Of a stretch of DNA of 44,178 bases, positions 22,498 to 30,974 are shown piece by piece. The notes under the pieces are model-generated. The model saw nothing but the letters and a program-made list of their open reading frames with translations, was not told where the DNA came from and did no database searches. Position numbers and translations under genes: made by a program. Numbering within the stretch: position 1 is the first letter of the stretch; each line of letters begins with the position of its first letter. Source of the stretch: Methyloglobulus sp. (GTDB taxonomy: Bacteria; Pseudomonadota; Gammaproteobacteria; Methylococcales; Methylomonadaceae); assembly GCA_013141505.1 (NCBI GenBank), contig JABFQX010000035.1, positions 1 through 44,178 of the forward strand, in the 5' to 3' direction.

Positions 22498-25140
22498 TTA
22501 ATTTGCCGTTTCTCTTAAAACTTCTCGCAACTCAATCAGATTATCACCAACAGTTTTTCCTAAAGAGCCATCATCATTAACAATGTGTAATTTATTATTA
22601 TTACGAGTTAGAAAAATGACTTTTCCGTAAGAAGTAGAAGGTCTTCCTGATTTATTCCTAGCGTCTTTAGTGCTGTCTTTAGTCTCAACCATACGTATTT
22701 TAGGGTACGCATCTTTGTAATATCGTATACACAACACAAAATCAGGATAAAAATAATTGGCTATATCCGCTCTTACAATAGCAGTTGAATATGGCTTTCT
22801 GTCTGGATTTCGATGCCACCATATAACAAAATCACTGGCATCTAAGGATTTGGTAAATATCAGTTCTTCTTTATTAAGAGCATAAGTGTTATCAAAATAT
22901 CCGATACTATAGTCTTTACTATCAGATAATTGATAAATTTTGTCACTTAAAAATCGACGCTCATCAATAAGCATAACTTGTTGTACCTTTACCATCATTT
23001 CTTTTGACGGCGGGTAATAACCATAAATATTTTTAGATGAATTGTTAAGTTGAATATCAGAAGGGAAAATCATTGCATCAGGCAATGGTTTGGCAGTAAT
23101 CTGCTCAACTTGATTGGCAATTTCATAATTTATGCATTCAATTAATTCTTGTTGTAATAGAATTATTAGCACATGAGCTGTATCTCGACATGATTGTTTT
23201 ACTTCTTCTTCGCTAATATCGTCATTACCAAACTCTAACGATTCTTTAACATCAACTTGCAATCGCAATTCTAAAATACTAACTAATATTTTATGGTCAG
23301 CGTCTTCCAATTGAGGTAAAGTTTTTAAAATACGCTTAGCTTCTTTAGCCAATTGGTCACGATTTAAGGCTATCTTTACATCCTTTTCATCCCGCTTTAG
23401 CTTGCTAATTAATTCAGTAGACACTTCTTTTGCGAGAATTTGATTTCTTGCTGCCCTTAATGCATTTTTAAATTGCTCTTGAGAATAGTTTAGCTTTTCA
23501 GCCACCGTGCGGGTGATATTGTCCAAATTGGCTAAAGTTGGACGCTTTTCAGAGTGCAGTGCTTGTGTAAAGTACGGTAAATCTTGTTTTAAAGGATATA
23601 TACTAATATTTATCTCATTATATGCGGCATAAATTGAGGGTTCATCCGATAAACATAAGGTAATCTTTAATTTTTTTTTCTTAACGGAAGTATCTAATAC
23701 TTCAAAACCATCATTAGGGAAAAGATTCTCTTGTTCTTGTTTATTTGGGTCAGTCTTTGAATTTTCTTTTTCATGTTGTTTATTATCATTATTCTCCAAT
23801 AATGGTAATGGTAAATTAGGAGAAATTGGCATCTGATTAATTGCTCTGTTAGTAATAATAATGCTACCGTTTTTGGTCAAATGGGCATTAAGCATTTCTG
23901 GTGAACTTTCTAAATCAGATTTAATCTTTTGTAAATCCAATGCTTGCTGAAACCCCTCTTGCGCATTACCGTTGGCAAGATATAAATAAGCCGTTTGTAA
24001 ATCTGGATGAAGTTCTTGATTTAACATAGCGCTTCGCACTTGCCTATCAACACGCATTATTCGCCCAACAAATTGAGTAGCAAAGTCGCTATCAATCACA
24101 GTTTTCATAGATGCCAGTGTAAATGCGCGTGGTGCGTCAAAGCCAGTACCAGCAGATTCTTTAAATATCAAAACTTCTTTATTAATATCATTAGCGATAC
24201 TTGCCATTAATACTGGGTCAGGATTATCTGCACTGTGTTCACCAATAACACTAGGATGTACTTTACACTGTTCAACTAAGTACCTAAATGCATCGCTAGT
24301 AGTATCTTTGCCATTCTCAACCTGAACCAATAGTAAAGGAACTGTTGAAATATTGTAGTCAGTTAATAGCCGTTTTAAATATAAGTGGCGCTGCCATGCT
24401 TGTTTTAATACTGATTTACGAATATCAGCAATATTTTTCCATATCTCACCAACTTGATAAATATATGCAACTACATACCTCTTATTTAAACGCTTTTCAA
24501 CAGCTTGATCTCTAGTAACAATAAATGTTTCAAAAGCGGTGAACTCGCCATAACCTAAAAACTGATTTAACTTTTGGTCTTTTGGGGTTGCCGTAGCAAG
24601 AATTAGTTTGTCTGGTGCGATATGTTTACAGAATTTACCAAACTCGGTTTCACTGCTCACACCGATATGGGCTTCATCAATAACAACACCAACTTTTAAA
24701 CCGTTTGCTCTTGCGCGAGCAATAACAGCATAAATGGCGGGGGTAAATTCGTCTGATGGATTAAAAATTTTGCGATTTTGAGATTTACTAGCTACTTGTT
24801 GGGCGTTGGCAATAAGAACATCGCCGTTATTGTGGTCATATTGCCTCTCTGAAGCCATCATGTAAGGCTTTAAATGATCACAATTTGCAGAAATAGCTTC
24901 TTCTGTTTGTTGAACCAGATTAACGAAAGGTACAAACCATAACCAAAGAAAACTATCTTTTTGGCAAAGTTTTTGTAAAACCCTGCTCATCATTAGGGTT
25001 TTCCCAGAGCCAGTTGGCGCTCTTAATAAGGCAGGTAAAGATGAATTTAATAAATGATTTGTCATGCCTTCAATAATCAGGCTCTGAAATTCTTCCTCTA
25101 TTACGGGCGCATTTTGAGGAGAGCTAAATTCAATAGACAT
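22498..25140 (-). CDS. res: type III restriction endonuclease subunit Res
   Basis: The 880-residue protein has a superfamily-2 helicase core: Walker A APTGSGKT (41-48), DEAH box (155-158), TATP motif (ILATATPKDQ), and a motif VI-like region QFVGRIMRVDRQVRS. A C-terminal PD-(D/E)xK-type nuclease region (YPDFVLCIRYY ... VETKD) follows. This is the ATP-dependent cutting subunit of type III systems, which works in complex with Mod and cleaves 25-27 bp from the site. Its ATG at 25140 overlaps the mod stop by 11 bp, so the two are translated together. All motifs are present, so it looks functional. The gene is low in GC compared with the pga genes, which suggests acquisition. Confidence 0.88.
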   Translation of the reverse strand: MSIEFSSPQNAPVIEEEFQSLIIEGMTNHLLNSSLPALLRAPTGSGKTLMMSRVLQKLCQKDSFLWLWFVPFVNLVQQTEEAISANCDHLKPYMMASERQYDHNNGDVLIANAQQVASKSQNRKIFNPSDEFTPAIYAVIARARANGLKVGVVIDEAHIGVSSETEFGKFCKHIAPDKLILATATPKDQKLNQFLGYGEFTAFETFIVTRDQAVEKRLNKRYVVAYIYQVGEIWKNIADIRKSVLKQAWQRHLYLKRLLTDYNISTVPLLLVQVENGKDTTSDAFRYLVEQCKVHPSVIGEHSADNPDPVLMASIANDINKEVLIFKESAGTGFDAPRAFTLASMKTVIDSDFATQFVGRIMRVDRQVRSAMLNQELHPDLQTAYLYLANGNAQEGFQQALDLQKIKSDLESSPEMLNAHLTKNGSIIITNRAINQMPISPNLPLPLLENNDNKQHEKENSKTDPNKQEQENLFPNDGFEVLDTSVKKKKLKITLCLSDEPSIYAAYNEINISIYPLKQDLPYFTQALHSEKRPTLANLDNITRTVAEKLNYSQEQFKNALRAARNQILAKEVSTELISKLKRDEKDVKIALNRDQLAKEAKRILKTLPQLEDADHKILVSILELRLQVDVKESLEFGNDDISEEEVKQSCRDTAHVLIILLQQELIECINYEIANQVEQITAKPLPDAMIFPSDIQLNNSSKNIYGYYPPSKEMMVKVQQVMLIDERRFLSDKIYQLSDSKDYSIGYFDNTYALNKEELIFTKSLDASDFVIWWHRNPDRKPYSTAIVRADIANYFYPDFVLCIRYYKDAYPKIRMVETKDSTKDARNKSGRPSTSYGKVIFLTRNNNKLHIVNDDGSLGKTVGDNLIELREVLRETAN

Positions 25141-27010
25141 TTACTACCCCTGTCTCCTGCATTATTGATTCAATGGCAGATAGGCTTTTAATATTCTTAT
25201 AGGGGGTTAGCAATTCAGCGGCAGATTGAGGTCTATTTGAATAAAGAATAATTTGCCTAGAAGATAAATCTATTAAATTTGTTATCGTTTCATCATCCAA
25301 ATGAGGACAAAATATCACTGCAGTTTCATTATCTTGATAAATAATGTTAAGTTTTTTAGTTAGATAAGGCAGCAATTCATTGCGATGCTTTAGACACAAA
25401 CTATTCCATATAACTTCCTCGTCCAAATCTTGAACAACATCGGCATGATTGAGTTTTTCCATTCGACAATAAGCGAAGTTTCCTCCTGTTGCTTTTCGGT
25501 TATTGTAGCCTTCAATCACTCGTCTAACTCTAGCCGCACAAACATCTCGACAGAGGTTTTTATTTTCAGGATCATTTGGAGGTGCTTCATTATTAGACAC
25601 CAAGATAAACTGACGATTTCCTTTGTCTTCTTTATTTAACTGCAACACAGCTTGGGCTGTTGTTCCTGATCCAGCAAAAAAATCTAAAATGATGTCATTT
25701 GGCTTACTGGCTTGGCGCAATAACTCCATAATTAAACTTGGTGGTTTTGGGTAGTTAAATGCCTTAGCTCCTAAAATTTCATTAATCGCATCAGTACCTT
25801 CTCGCCCTTTTTGAGAGCGCATAAAGAAAATAGCATCTTCATCTTCTTCATCAAAATCTTCTTTGATCCCACCTATCCAGCTACTTACTGGTGAAATTAA
25901 ACTGGTTTTTTCGTTTAGGTAGGCTTTTTTTGATGGTCTACCAGGTGCAATCTGTTTGTCCACCCAAAAATCTAAATCTGGTAAATCTTCACGAAATAAT
26001 GGTGTTTTCTTTTGCGGCAACATCGGCCCTTTACCTGCATGAATTGCCGATAATAATTCATCTTTAGTTGCATAATAAAGCAGGTCTTCTGGTTTGCACT
26101 CAGGAAATACGATTAAATTTTGACGTAGATAAGATTCTATAGTTTCTGCACGTATTTTTGAGTCAGGTTTTAACTTAGTTTCAGAAGCATAAGCCCAAAC
26201 CCTATCTGGATCACAAGGATACCAATAACCTGTATTAGGGTCTTGAATTGGGTAATATGTGTTAGGACGGTCTTTATATGTATGTGCTTTAGTAATAGGA
26301 TTTAAGGCAGATGGGCCTTTAGGATCGGCATTATTAGGATTACGATACTTTTTGGTGTTTAAGGAATTACCATTAAAAGAAAATTCACCACGCGCATATA
26401 CTAAAATATGCTCGTGAACTGCGCTAAAATTACCGCCAGAGTCATTACCTGTATCTTTGGTACGCCATGCAAAACTGCCTAGTCGCATTCCTTGAAATAC
26501 CTTGTCCATTAATAATTCAAGCTTAGCGCGATTTTCATCATTGATAGACACCATAATTACGCCATCAGAAGTTAACAAATCCCTAGCTAAGATTAAACGA
26601 CGATACAAAAACTCCAGCCACATTGATGCTTTATAGCGGTCATCTTTATTCACATAACGGTCGTTATACACCCAGTCCTTATTGCCAGTGTTATAAGGTG
26701 GATCGATATAAATGACGCGAATTTTATTGGTGTGAGTGATGCGTAAACAGCGCAAGGCATCGAAGTTATCACCCTCAATAATCAGATTGCGATATGGGGG
26801 TGTACCAACTGATAAAGACTTCCCTTGTTCATCTGCAAATCTTAAAAATACCGAATTGTTATTAAGAGCCTTGTCATGCTCAATCTGATTACGCTCCCAA
26901 TATAAACCAAGCTTTTGTTGGGTCATGTACAGCGTCAATAACTTACGTAATTCGTTTTCTGTTAGTGCATCTAAGTTGACTTGTAAAAGGTCTTGATTTA
27001 TTTCGTCCAT
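25130..27010 (-). CDS. mod: type III DNA adenine methyltransferase subunit Mod
   Basis: The 626-residue beta-class N6-adenine methyltransferase has DPPYN (103-107, catalytic) before FAGSGT (445-450, AdoMet binding), the order that defines the beta class. The variable middle part (about 210-400) should hold the target recognition region. The C-terminus after about 500 is Mod-like and contacts Res. Mod recognises an asymmetric site and methylates one strand. The gene is the first of the mod-res operon, downstream of a separate XRE regulator gene with its own terminator-like hairpin. No long simple repeat typical of phase-variable mod genes is visible. Confidence 0.92.
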   Translation of the reverse strand: MDEINQDLLQVNLDALTENELRKLLTLYMTQQKLGLYWERNQIEHDKALNNNSVFLRFADEQGKSLSVGTPPYRNLIIEGDNFDALRCLRITHTNKIRVIYIDPPYNTGNKDWVYNDRYVNKDDRYKASMWLEFLYRRLILARDLLTSDGVIMVSINDENRAKLELLMDKVFQGMRLGSFAWRTKDTGNDSGGNFSAVHEHILVYARGEFSFNGNSLNTKKYRNPNNADPKGPSALNPITKAHTYKDRPNTYYPIQDPNTGYWYPCDPDRVWAYASETKLKPDSKIRAETIESYLRQNLIVFPECKPEDLLYYATKDELLSAIHAGKGPMLPQKKTPLFREDLPDLDFWVDKQIAPGRPSKKAYLNEKTSLISPVSSWIGGIKEDFDEEDEDAIFFMRSQKGREGTDAINEILGAKAFNYPKPPSLIMELLRQASKPNDIILDFFAGSGTTAQAVLQLNKEDKGNRQFILVSNNEAPPNDPENKNLCRDVCAARVRRVIEGYNNRKATGGNFAYCRMEKLNHADVVQDLDEEVIWNSLCLKHRNELLPYLTKKLNIIYQDNETAVIFCPHLDDETITNLIDLSSRQIILYSNRPQSAAELLTPYKNIKSLSAIESIMQETGVVNVY

Positions 27011-27137
27011 AAAAATTAAATTTTTAGAGTGGCAAGAATTTTATATTAATATTGCTATGTCAGATGGGAAATTAATAAATCTTAAATATAGCCAGTTATC
27101 ACTAAAATAATTTACATTTATCTATCTAACGAGAATA

Positions 27138-27162
27138 ATCTGCTTTTGTTAAAAAAGCAGAT
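27138..27162 (-). terminator. hairpin downstream of the XRE gene
   Basis: ATCTGCTTTT-GTTAA-AAAAGCAGAT forms a perfect 10-bp stem with a 5-nt loop, 9 bp after the XRE gene stop and before mod on the same strand. The T-run after the stem on the minus strand is weak, so it may be a terminator or attenuator that separates regulator and mod expression. Confidence 0.5.
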
Positions 27163-27170
27163 AAAAAAAT

Positions 27171-27389
27171 TTACCTATCAAGCTTACATTTATTTATTAC
27201 TTCCATAAAATCATATCCTCTATCCTTATAATCGGCTATGAAGCTTGCAATCAAAGCAAGCTGATATGGTACTTCAACTTTGGATTTAAGATTTGAAATG
27301 CTTATAGGGTTTAAGTCTAGCAGTTCAGCAAAAGCCCTATTTGTTAGTCCAGCCTTACCTAGTTGTCTTCTAAATTCTTCGTACTGCAT
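27171..27389 (-). CDS. XRE-type helix-turn-helix regulator, 72 aa
   Basis: The protein (MQYEEFRRQLGKAGLTNRAF) contains the helix-turn-helix segment LTNRAFAELLDLNPISISNLKSK and a short C-terminal helix. Small XRE proteins directly upstream of restriction-modification genes often act like controller proteins that time Res expression, and this is the likely role here. A TTGTGT...ACACAA inverted repeat lies about 20 bp upstream of its start and could be its own operator. It is divergent from the IS1595 transposase. Confidence 0.75.
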   Translation of the reverse strand: MQYEEFRRQLGKAGLTNRAFAELLDLNPISISNLKSKVEVPYQLALIASFIADYKDRGYDFMEVINKCKLDR

Positions 27390-27406
27390 AATTTATTCAC
27401 TACATG

Positions 27407-27434
27407 TTGTGTATTAATTTCTACTCTAACACAA
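27407..27434. promoter_or_regulatory. possible operator upstream of the XRE regulator
   Basis: TTGTGT (27407-27412) and ACACAA (27429-27434) form an interrupted inverted repeat with 16-bp spacing, in the divergent region between the XRE gene and the transposase promoter. Autoregulation by the XRE protein is a guess. Confidence 0.3.
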
Positions 27435-27490
27435 GCCGTTTGAATTCACAAAATTATTACTAATATTCATAAAAAGATGAACAAATATCC

Positions 27491-27519
27491 TTGCAATAGT
27501 TCACCTTTAGGTGTATTAT
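27491..27519 (+). promoter_or_regulatory. sigma-70 promoter of the IS1595 transposase
   Basis: TTGCAA (27491-27496) and TATTAT (27514-27519) with 17-bp spacing, 32 bp before the transposase ATG. AAGGA precedes the ATG as ribosome site. Confidence 0.6.
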
Positions 27520-27551
27520 TTAACCATAATTTCAACGCAAGGATAACTTTA

Positions 27552-28541
27552 ATGCCACAACACTTCCTTCTTTCAGCCAAAGCCAGAACCTTATCAGTTC
27601 GCAAAGTCATGGAGTTATCCGATGACCAGGCGTTTGCTGCGTTTAAGGAAGTACGATGGGGTGAAGATGAGGAAGTGGCTTGTCCTGATTGTGGTTCATA
27701 CCGTGAGCATTTCTTTATTTCAACCCGTAAGCAATGGCGTTGCAAGGATTGTAACCATACGTTTTCTGTTACATCAGGCACTATCTTCGCGTTTCACAAA
27801 ATGCCTTTGAAAATGTATTTGATGGCAATTGCAATCTATACCAATGCTGTAAAAGGCTTGTCTGCTCTTCAGTTATCAAGAGACTTAGGTGTACAGTACA
27901 AAACCGCTTTCGTATTGGCTCATAAAATCCGTGAATCGTTGATGGAACACCGCGACGAATCCGAGTTATCCGGTGAAGTCCACATGGACGGTGCTTACGT
28001 TAACGGCCATATCCGTGAGAAGAACAAAAAAGAAGATAGAATTGACCGCCGTTTGGCTGAGAACCAAAAGCCAACCAAACGCTGCGTGTTGGTTATGCGC
28101 CAACGTGAAAAGACTTTAACCTTCGTTACCAAATCAGAAAACCAAGCCGATGTTATTTACTTGGCTGACCGATTCGTTAAGAATGATGCGGTGATCTGTG
28201 CCGATGAGTCACCCGCTTATGACACACTTCATGCTAAATTCGATACCCGCCGCGTTAACCATGCTAAAGAGTACCGTAGCGATGACGGAATCACTAACAA
28301 CCTTGCTGAGTCTTACTTCTCGCGCTTCCGTAGAATGCAATACGGTCAGATGCATAAGTTCGGCAACCTGTACTTAGCTAACTATGCTAACGAAGCGGCA
28401 TACCGTGAAGATACACGCCGGATGCCTAACGGTGAAATCTTTAAGGACATTCTGACTAAGTGTGCAAAGACCAGAACTAACCGCGATTGGTGCGGATACT
28501 GGCAAGGTAATAAGCGTAGGGAAGAGAGGTTGGCGGCTTGA
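27552..28541 (+). CDS. IS1595-family transposase
   Basis: From ATG 27552 the product is 329 residues. An N-terminal zinc ribbon (VACPDCGSYREHFF, WRCKDCNHTFSVTSGTIF) is followed by the DDE domain of ISXO2/IS1595 type: D in HMDGAYVNGH, D in VICADESPAY and E in NNLAESYFSRFRR. The E region with following arginines resembles the ISNwi1/ISNha5 branches, in which passenger genes have been reported. Start choice: AAGGA lies about 8 nt upstream of this ATG; the in-frame ATG at 27477 lies before the promoter. No terminal repeats flank this gene closely, so the 25-bp repeats at 22433 and 30583 may be its ends. Confidence 0.88.
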   Translation: MPQHFLLSAKARTLSVRKVMELSDDQAFAAFKEVRWGEDEEVACPDCGSYREHFFISTRKQWRCKDCNHTFSVTSGTIFAFHKMPLKMYLMAIAIYTNAVKGLSALQLSRDLGVQYKTAFVLAHKIRESLMEHRDESELSGEVHMDGAYVNGHIREKNKKEDRIDRRLAENQKPTKRCVLVMRQREKTLTFVTKSENQADVIYLADRFVKNDAVICADESPAYDTLHAKFDTRRVNHAKEYRSDDGITNNLAESYFSRFRRMQYGQMHKFGNLYLANYANEAAYREDTRRMPNGEIFKDILTKCAKTRTNRDWCGYWQGNKRREERLAA

Positions 28542-28656
28542 AATGGATTTTAAAATTCATGACGCACATAACATTTTTTATGTTGCAGTGTTAACTATTA
28601 CATATACACATTTTAACTTAATTGTTATGATACGTATAAAACAACTATACTTTATC

Positions 28657-29049
28657 ATGACTGCATCATACGACATTAAAGACCTTATTGATGCCTGTTC
28701 TTGCCCTGTAAATGTAGTTGTACTTAGAAATGCTCTTGCATCAGCTAGTATTGATTTTGGACTTAATACAGCAAAAGAAGTAATAGAATTTATTTGCAAT
28801 GGAGGCATCGAAAATCCAAAGCTAATAAATACAAAAAAATGGGAAAAGAATCCAGATGTAATTTCTATTTATGTTGATTCTTATAGCTTTTTTTCAGGTA
28901 AAAAGCATGGATATTTAGCTTTTATGTTTAGCGATAAAACTAAAAAGTGGTTAATCAAGTCACTTAAGCTTAATAGGGACTTATTGGAACGTAGCGAATT
29001 TTATAACCAATTATCAGATATTTACTCAATTCAGCAAAAATTAAAATGA
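28657..29049 (+). CDS. uncharacterised protein, possible MqsR-like toxin
   Basis: From ATG 28657 (an ATG at 28627 is possible) the product is about 130 residues, starting MTASYDIKDLIDACSCPVNV. It contains ALASASIDFGLNTAKEVIEF and then GYLAFMFSDKTKKWLIKSLK. I do not recognise a definite family. The size, the 'A...I.FGL....VIEFI' and 'GYL.FMF....LIKS' elements, and the location immediately upstream (4-bp overlap) of a YgiT-zinc-finger/HTH protein resemble the MqsR-MqsA order, where the toxin comes first. The toxin role is thus an inference. A TTGTTA...TATACT promoter-like pair with 18-bp spacing lies just before ATG 28657. Confidence 0.5.
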   Translation: MTASYDIKDLIDACSCPVNVVVLRNALASASIDFGLNTAKEVIEFICNGGIENPKLINTKKWEKNPDVISIYVDSYSFFSGKKHGYLAFMFSDKTKKWLIKSLKLNRDLLERSEFYNQLSDIYSIQQKLK

Positions 29050-29657
29050 GCGATAAAGAAAATTTGACTTGCCCAGCATGTGGCTCTAATTCAATTGAAA
29101 CAATAACGTTAAATAAAAGCATTCCAGTTGTCTATGGAAACGCGGCTATCTTTTCTGAGTCTGTTGACAAATGTTTGATTTGTGAAGAAATGGGAGATTT
29201 TTCAAATGTTAATGATGAGAATATTCAAAAAGCCCTTGAATTAGCCAGAAAAGAATCGGTTATTGGTATGCTAGACACGATTTCAAATATCGGAATAAAG
29301 ATGTCGTATATGGAAAGAGCGCTAGATTTACCAATAAGGACAATAGCTCGCTGGAAAAATGGCGAGGTCTCTGCCGCATCATTAGCATTACTAAGAATTA
29401 TAAGAACTTATCCTTGGTTACTTGAAGTAGCTGATGAAAGATTCAATAAAAAAATAGCTGATCTAAAAATTTTAGAAGAAGCAAATCATATAATTCATAA
29501 AGCTTTAGAGTCCAACACAGAACATCTTCAAGCAAATTTTATAAACCAAAAATACGATATGAAAGTATCAGTAACTTATCAGAGCAATCAAAAATTCTCT
29601 GAAAAATCTTTAAAACCAAAGTTTGAATCAAAATCCATTTCAATAAGTGCCACATGA
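29046..29657 (+). CDS. MqsA-like zinc-finger/HTH protein (antitoxin-like regulator)
   Basis: The 203-residue protein has an N-terminal YgiT/MqsA-type zinc finger (CPACGS at about 9-14, CLICEEMG at about 43-50). It is followed by a helix-turn-helix domain (IKMSYMERALDLPIRTIARW, then KNGEVSAASLALLRIIRTYP). The C-terminal extension of about 80 residues is not found in MqsA. MqsA-type proteins bind DNA and neutralise a partner toxin. ATGA overlaps join it to the gene before (29046-29049) and the gene after (29654-29657), so three proteins are made from one message. Confidence 0.7.
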   Translation: MSDKENLTCPACGSNSIETITLNKSIPVVYGNAAIFSESVDKCLICEEMGDFSNVNDENIQKALELARKESVIGMLDTISNIGIKMSYMERALDLPIRTIARWKNGEVSAASLALLRIIRTYPWLLEVADERFNKKIADLKILEEANHIIHKALESNTEHLQANFINQKYDMKVSVTYQSNQKFSEKSLKPKFESKSISISAT

Positions 29658-30070
29658 AATTAAAAGACTTTGTAATTGCGGAAGATATACGATTTGAAAA
29701 CGGCAATAAAATTTCAATAATGGGTGTTGTTGATGATGAGGTGACTCTTACCTTGCCAGATGACGTTGAGTGGCCAATACCATATCGATTTGGTGTTTTC
29801 ATACGATTAAATGTTGAAAAGACCGATTTAAAACCGACGAAGTTTACATTAACTGTAGTTCATGATGTTAATACAATTGCCAAACTAGATGGAAGTTTTG
29901 AACAAAAAGACACACTTGGAAAAATTATGCTCCCATTAGTAATAAACCCATTTCCTCTTCCTGGGTATGGAACAATTCGATTTATTATTGATATATACAA
30001 TAACGAAAATTTATTAATTTCTGAATCAAAAGAATTAAAAGTATATCCAACAAAATTAGAACATAATTAA
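29654..30070 (+). CDS. DUF6941-like protein, unknown function
   Basis: The 138-residue beta-rich protein starts MKLKDFVIAEDIRFENGNKI and continues with SIMGVVDDEVTL and WPIPYRFGVFIRLN. The 'FIIAEDIR.E.GNK.SI.G...' pattern and the WPIP motif resemble proteins annotated as DUF6941. No catalytic motif is evident. It is the third gene of the coupled operon; its role in a toxin-antitoxin or defence context is unknown. Confidence 0.55.
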   Translation: MKLKDFVIAEDIRFENGNKISIMGVVDDEVTLTLPDDVEWPIPYRFGVFIRLNVEKTDLKPTKFTLTVVHDVNTIAKLDGSFEQKDTLGKIMLPLVINPFPLPGYGTIRFIIDIYNNENLLISESKELKVYPTKLEHN

Positions 30071-30076
30071 CCAATA

Positions 30077-30100
30077 TTCCTAAATATTTCTTTTTAGGAA
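30077..30100. terminator. possible bidirectional hairpin between convergent genes
   Basis: TTCCTAAA-(8 nt)-TTTAGGAA forms a perfect 8-bp stem between the convergent 3' ends of the DUF6941-like gene and the winged-helix gene. There is no clear T-run on either strand, so confidence is low. Confidence 0.4.
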
Positions 30101-30534
30101 ACCCAAAACTTAATCTGACTCCTGCTCCCGTCCTCGTTCTTAGCTGATTTAACGATCCCCCGTTTTTCGAGGTTGTGCAGTGAGCCTAGCACGAGCTTTT
30201 GGATGGTGTGTACAGTATCTTGCTTGACGGTGATGTTTTTGCGCTTGATGATTTCGTTTACGATGTCGCGGCTTGAGATGGGTTTTCCGGCTGCTCGTAG
30301 TGTGTCTAAGGCAAACCGCTGTGCTTCTCCATGCTTGAGGTAGCCGTTAGTCTTGTTGGTACGCTTGCCCTTGATGGTGCGAAGGTCGTAGTCTGGGTCG
30401 AATAGCTTGATTGAGCCGTCTATGCAGTCCATCAATGCCCTGATTCCGGCTATCTCGTCTTGGAGCTTTTCGATATGACCCACCAACTCCGAACGCTTGG
30501 CCACCAAGCCCGATACTACGTGCGATTCTGCCAT
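30094..30534 (-). CDS. coiled-coil plus winged-helix protein, unknown function
   Basis: The 146-residue protein has an N-terminal coiled coil (LVAKRSELVGHIEKLQDEIA, about 9-40). A winged-helix-like C-terminal domain follows (AQRFALDTLRAAGKPISSRD, then TIQKLVLGSLHNLEKRGIVK). Such small proteins are common in genomic islands of proteobacteria and are probably DNA-binding. A promoter-like pair TTAACT (-35) and TATTCT (-10) with 17-bp spacing lies just upstream on the minus strand, inside the right end of the candidate element. The function is unknown. Confidence 0.65.
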   Translation of the reverse strand: MAESHVVSGLVAKRSELVGHIEKLQDEIAGIRALMDCIDGSIKLFDPDYDLRTIKGKRTNKTNGYLKHGEAQRFALDTLRAAGKPISSRDIVNEIIKRKNITVKQDTVHTIQKLVLGSLHNLEKRGIVKSAKNEDGSRSQIKFWVS

Positions 30535-30582
30535 ATTCCCGCCTAAAATTAGAATATGGTATATAATTCAGTTAGTTAAATC

Positions 30583-30607
30583 TTGTGCTGTTGCTACATA
30601 ATTCCGT
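30583..30607 (-). repeat. 25-bp inverted repeat, right copy, of the candidate 8.2-kb element
   Basis: TTGTGCT followed by GTTGCTACATAATTCCGT; reverse complement of 22433-22457 with one mismatch. Confidence 0.8.
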
Positions 30608-30949
30608 TAACTTAGGATGAGAAAGATTATGTGCCTGTCAACTGCGGACGTTCGCAACAGCCATTATCAGCTAGCTAGGTAGGCCAAATGTTTTTTGAAG
30701 TGATACAAATCCAACTTTTTAATCCGCGAAATATATGTATTTTCGGGACTTGAGCTAAATTACATATAGCGAATCTTGCGCGGACTAGATCGACTATTAT
30801 TTTTCTTCGGCTTTTGTGTCGCAACTGTTTGGATAGCCTGTCGTGTTTACATATACTATAAGCTTACAAAGCAAAAAGTTAGCTAAAATTATCAATGATT
30901 CTACGACACAACCCAGTTATTATAAGGCATCCAATGTCGTATATATTAC
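30608..30949. other. region between the candidate element and the first cassette
   Basis: An integron integrase or attI would be expected here if the array were complete, but I recognise no intI sequence. A 7-bp inverted repeat TACGACA / TGTCGTA (about 30902-30908 and 30935-30941) lies just before the first core site. The whole stretch may be what remains of an integron platform. Confidence 0.4.
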
Positions 30950-30956
30950 GTTAGCC
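30950..30956 (+). other. integron core site at the left border of the array
   Basis: ATTACGTTAGCC contains GTTAGCC, a GTTRRRY-type core. It precedes the first cassette gene by 19 bp, as the attI or attC end does in arrays. No full attC or attI structure can be made out to its left. Confidence 0.5.
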
Positions 30957-30974
30957 AGTACAAGGAGATTCGCC

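Larger units (their letters stand above)
22433..30607. mobile_element. candidate IS1595-type transposon carrying a type III RM system and cargo (8175 bp)
   Basis: A 25-bp inverted repeat bounds a segment that contains one IS1595-family transposase (27552-28541), mod/res, an XRE regulator and five other genes or parts of cargo. I see no smaller terminal repeats hugging the transposase, so the outer repeats may be its ends. IS1595-family elements with passenger genes are known. The left end cuts a DUF2130 gene right after its start. Against this, no 8-bp target duplication is seen (ATGATTTT on the left, TAACTTAG on the right), so later rearrangement or another mechanism is possible. Confidence 0.6.

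Noticed and set aside
22498-27010. BREX- or phage-exclusion-type methyltransferase locus
   Set aside because: The motif order of the methyltransferase (DPPY before FxGxG) and the DEAD-box/PD-(D/E)xK partner fit a plain type III Mod-Res pair; no other BREX genes are present.
28462-28656. Upstream extension of the first gene of the three-gene operon
   Set aside because: It overlaps the transposase 3' end in another frame; the internal ATG at 28657 (or 28627) is more natural.
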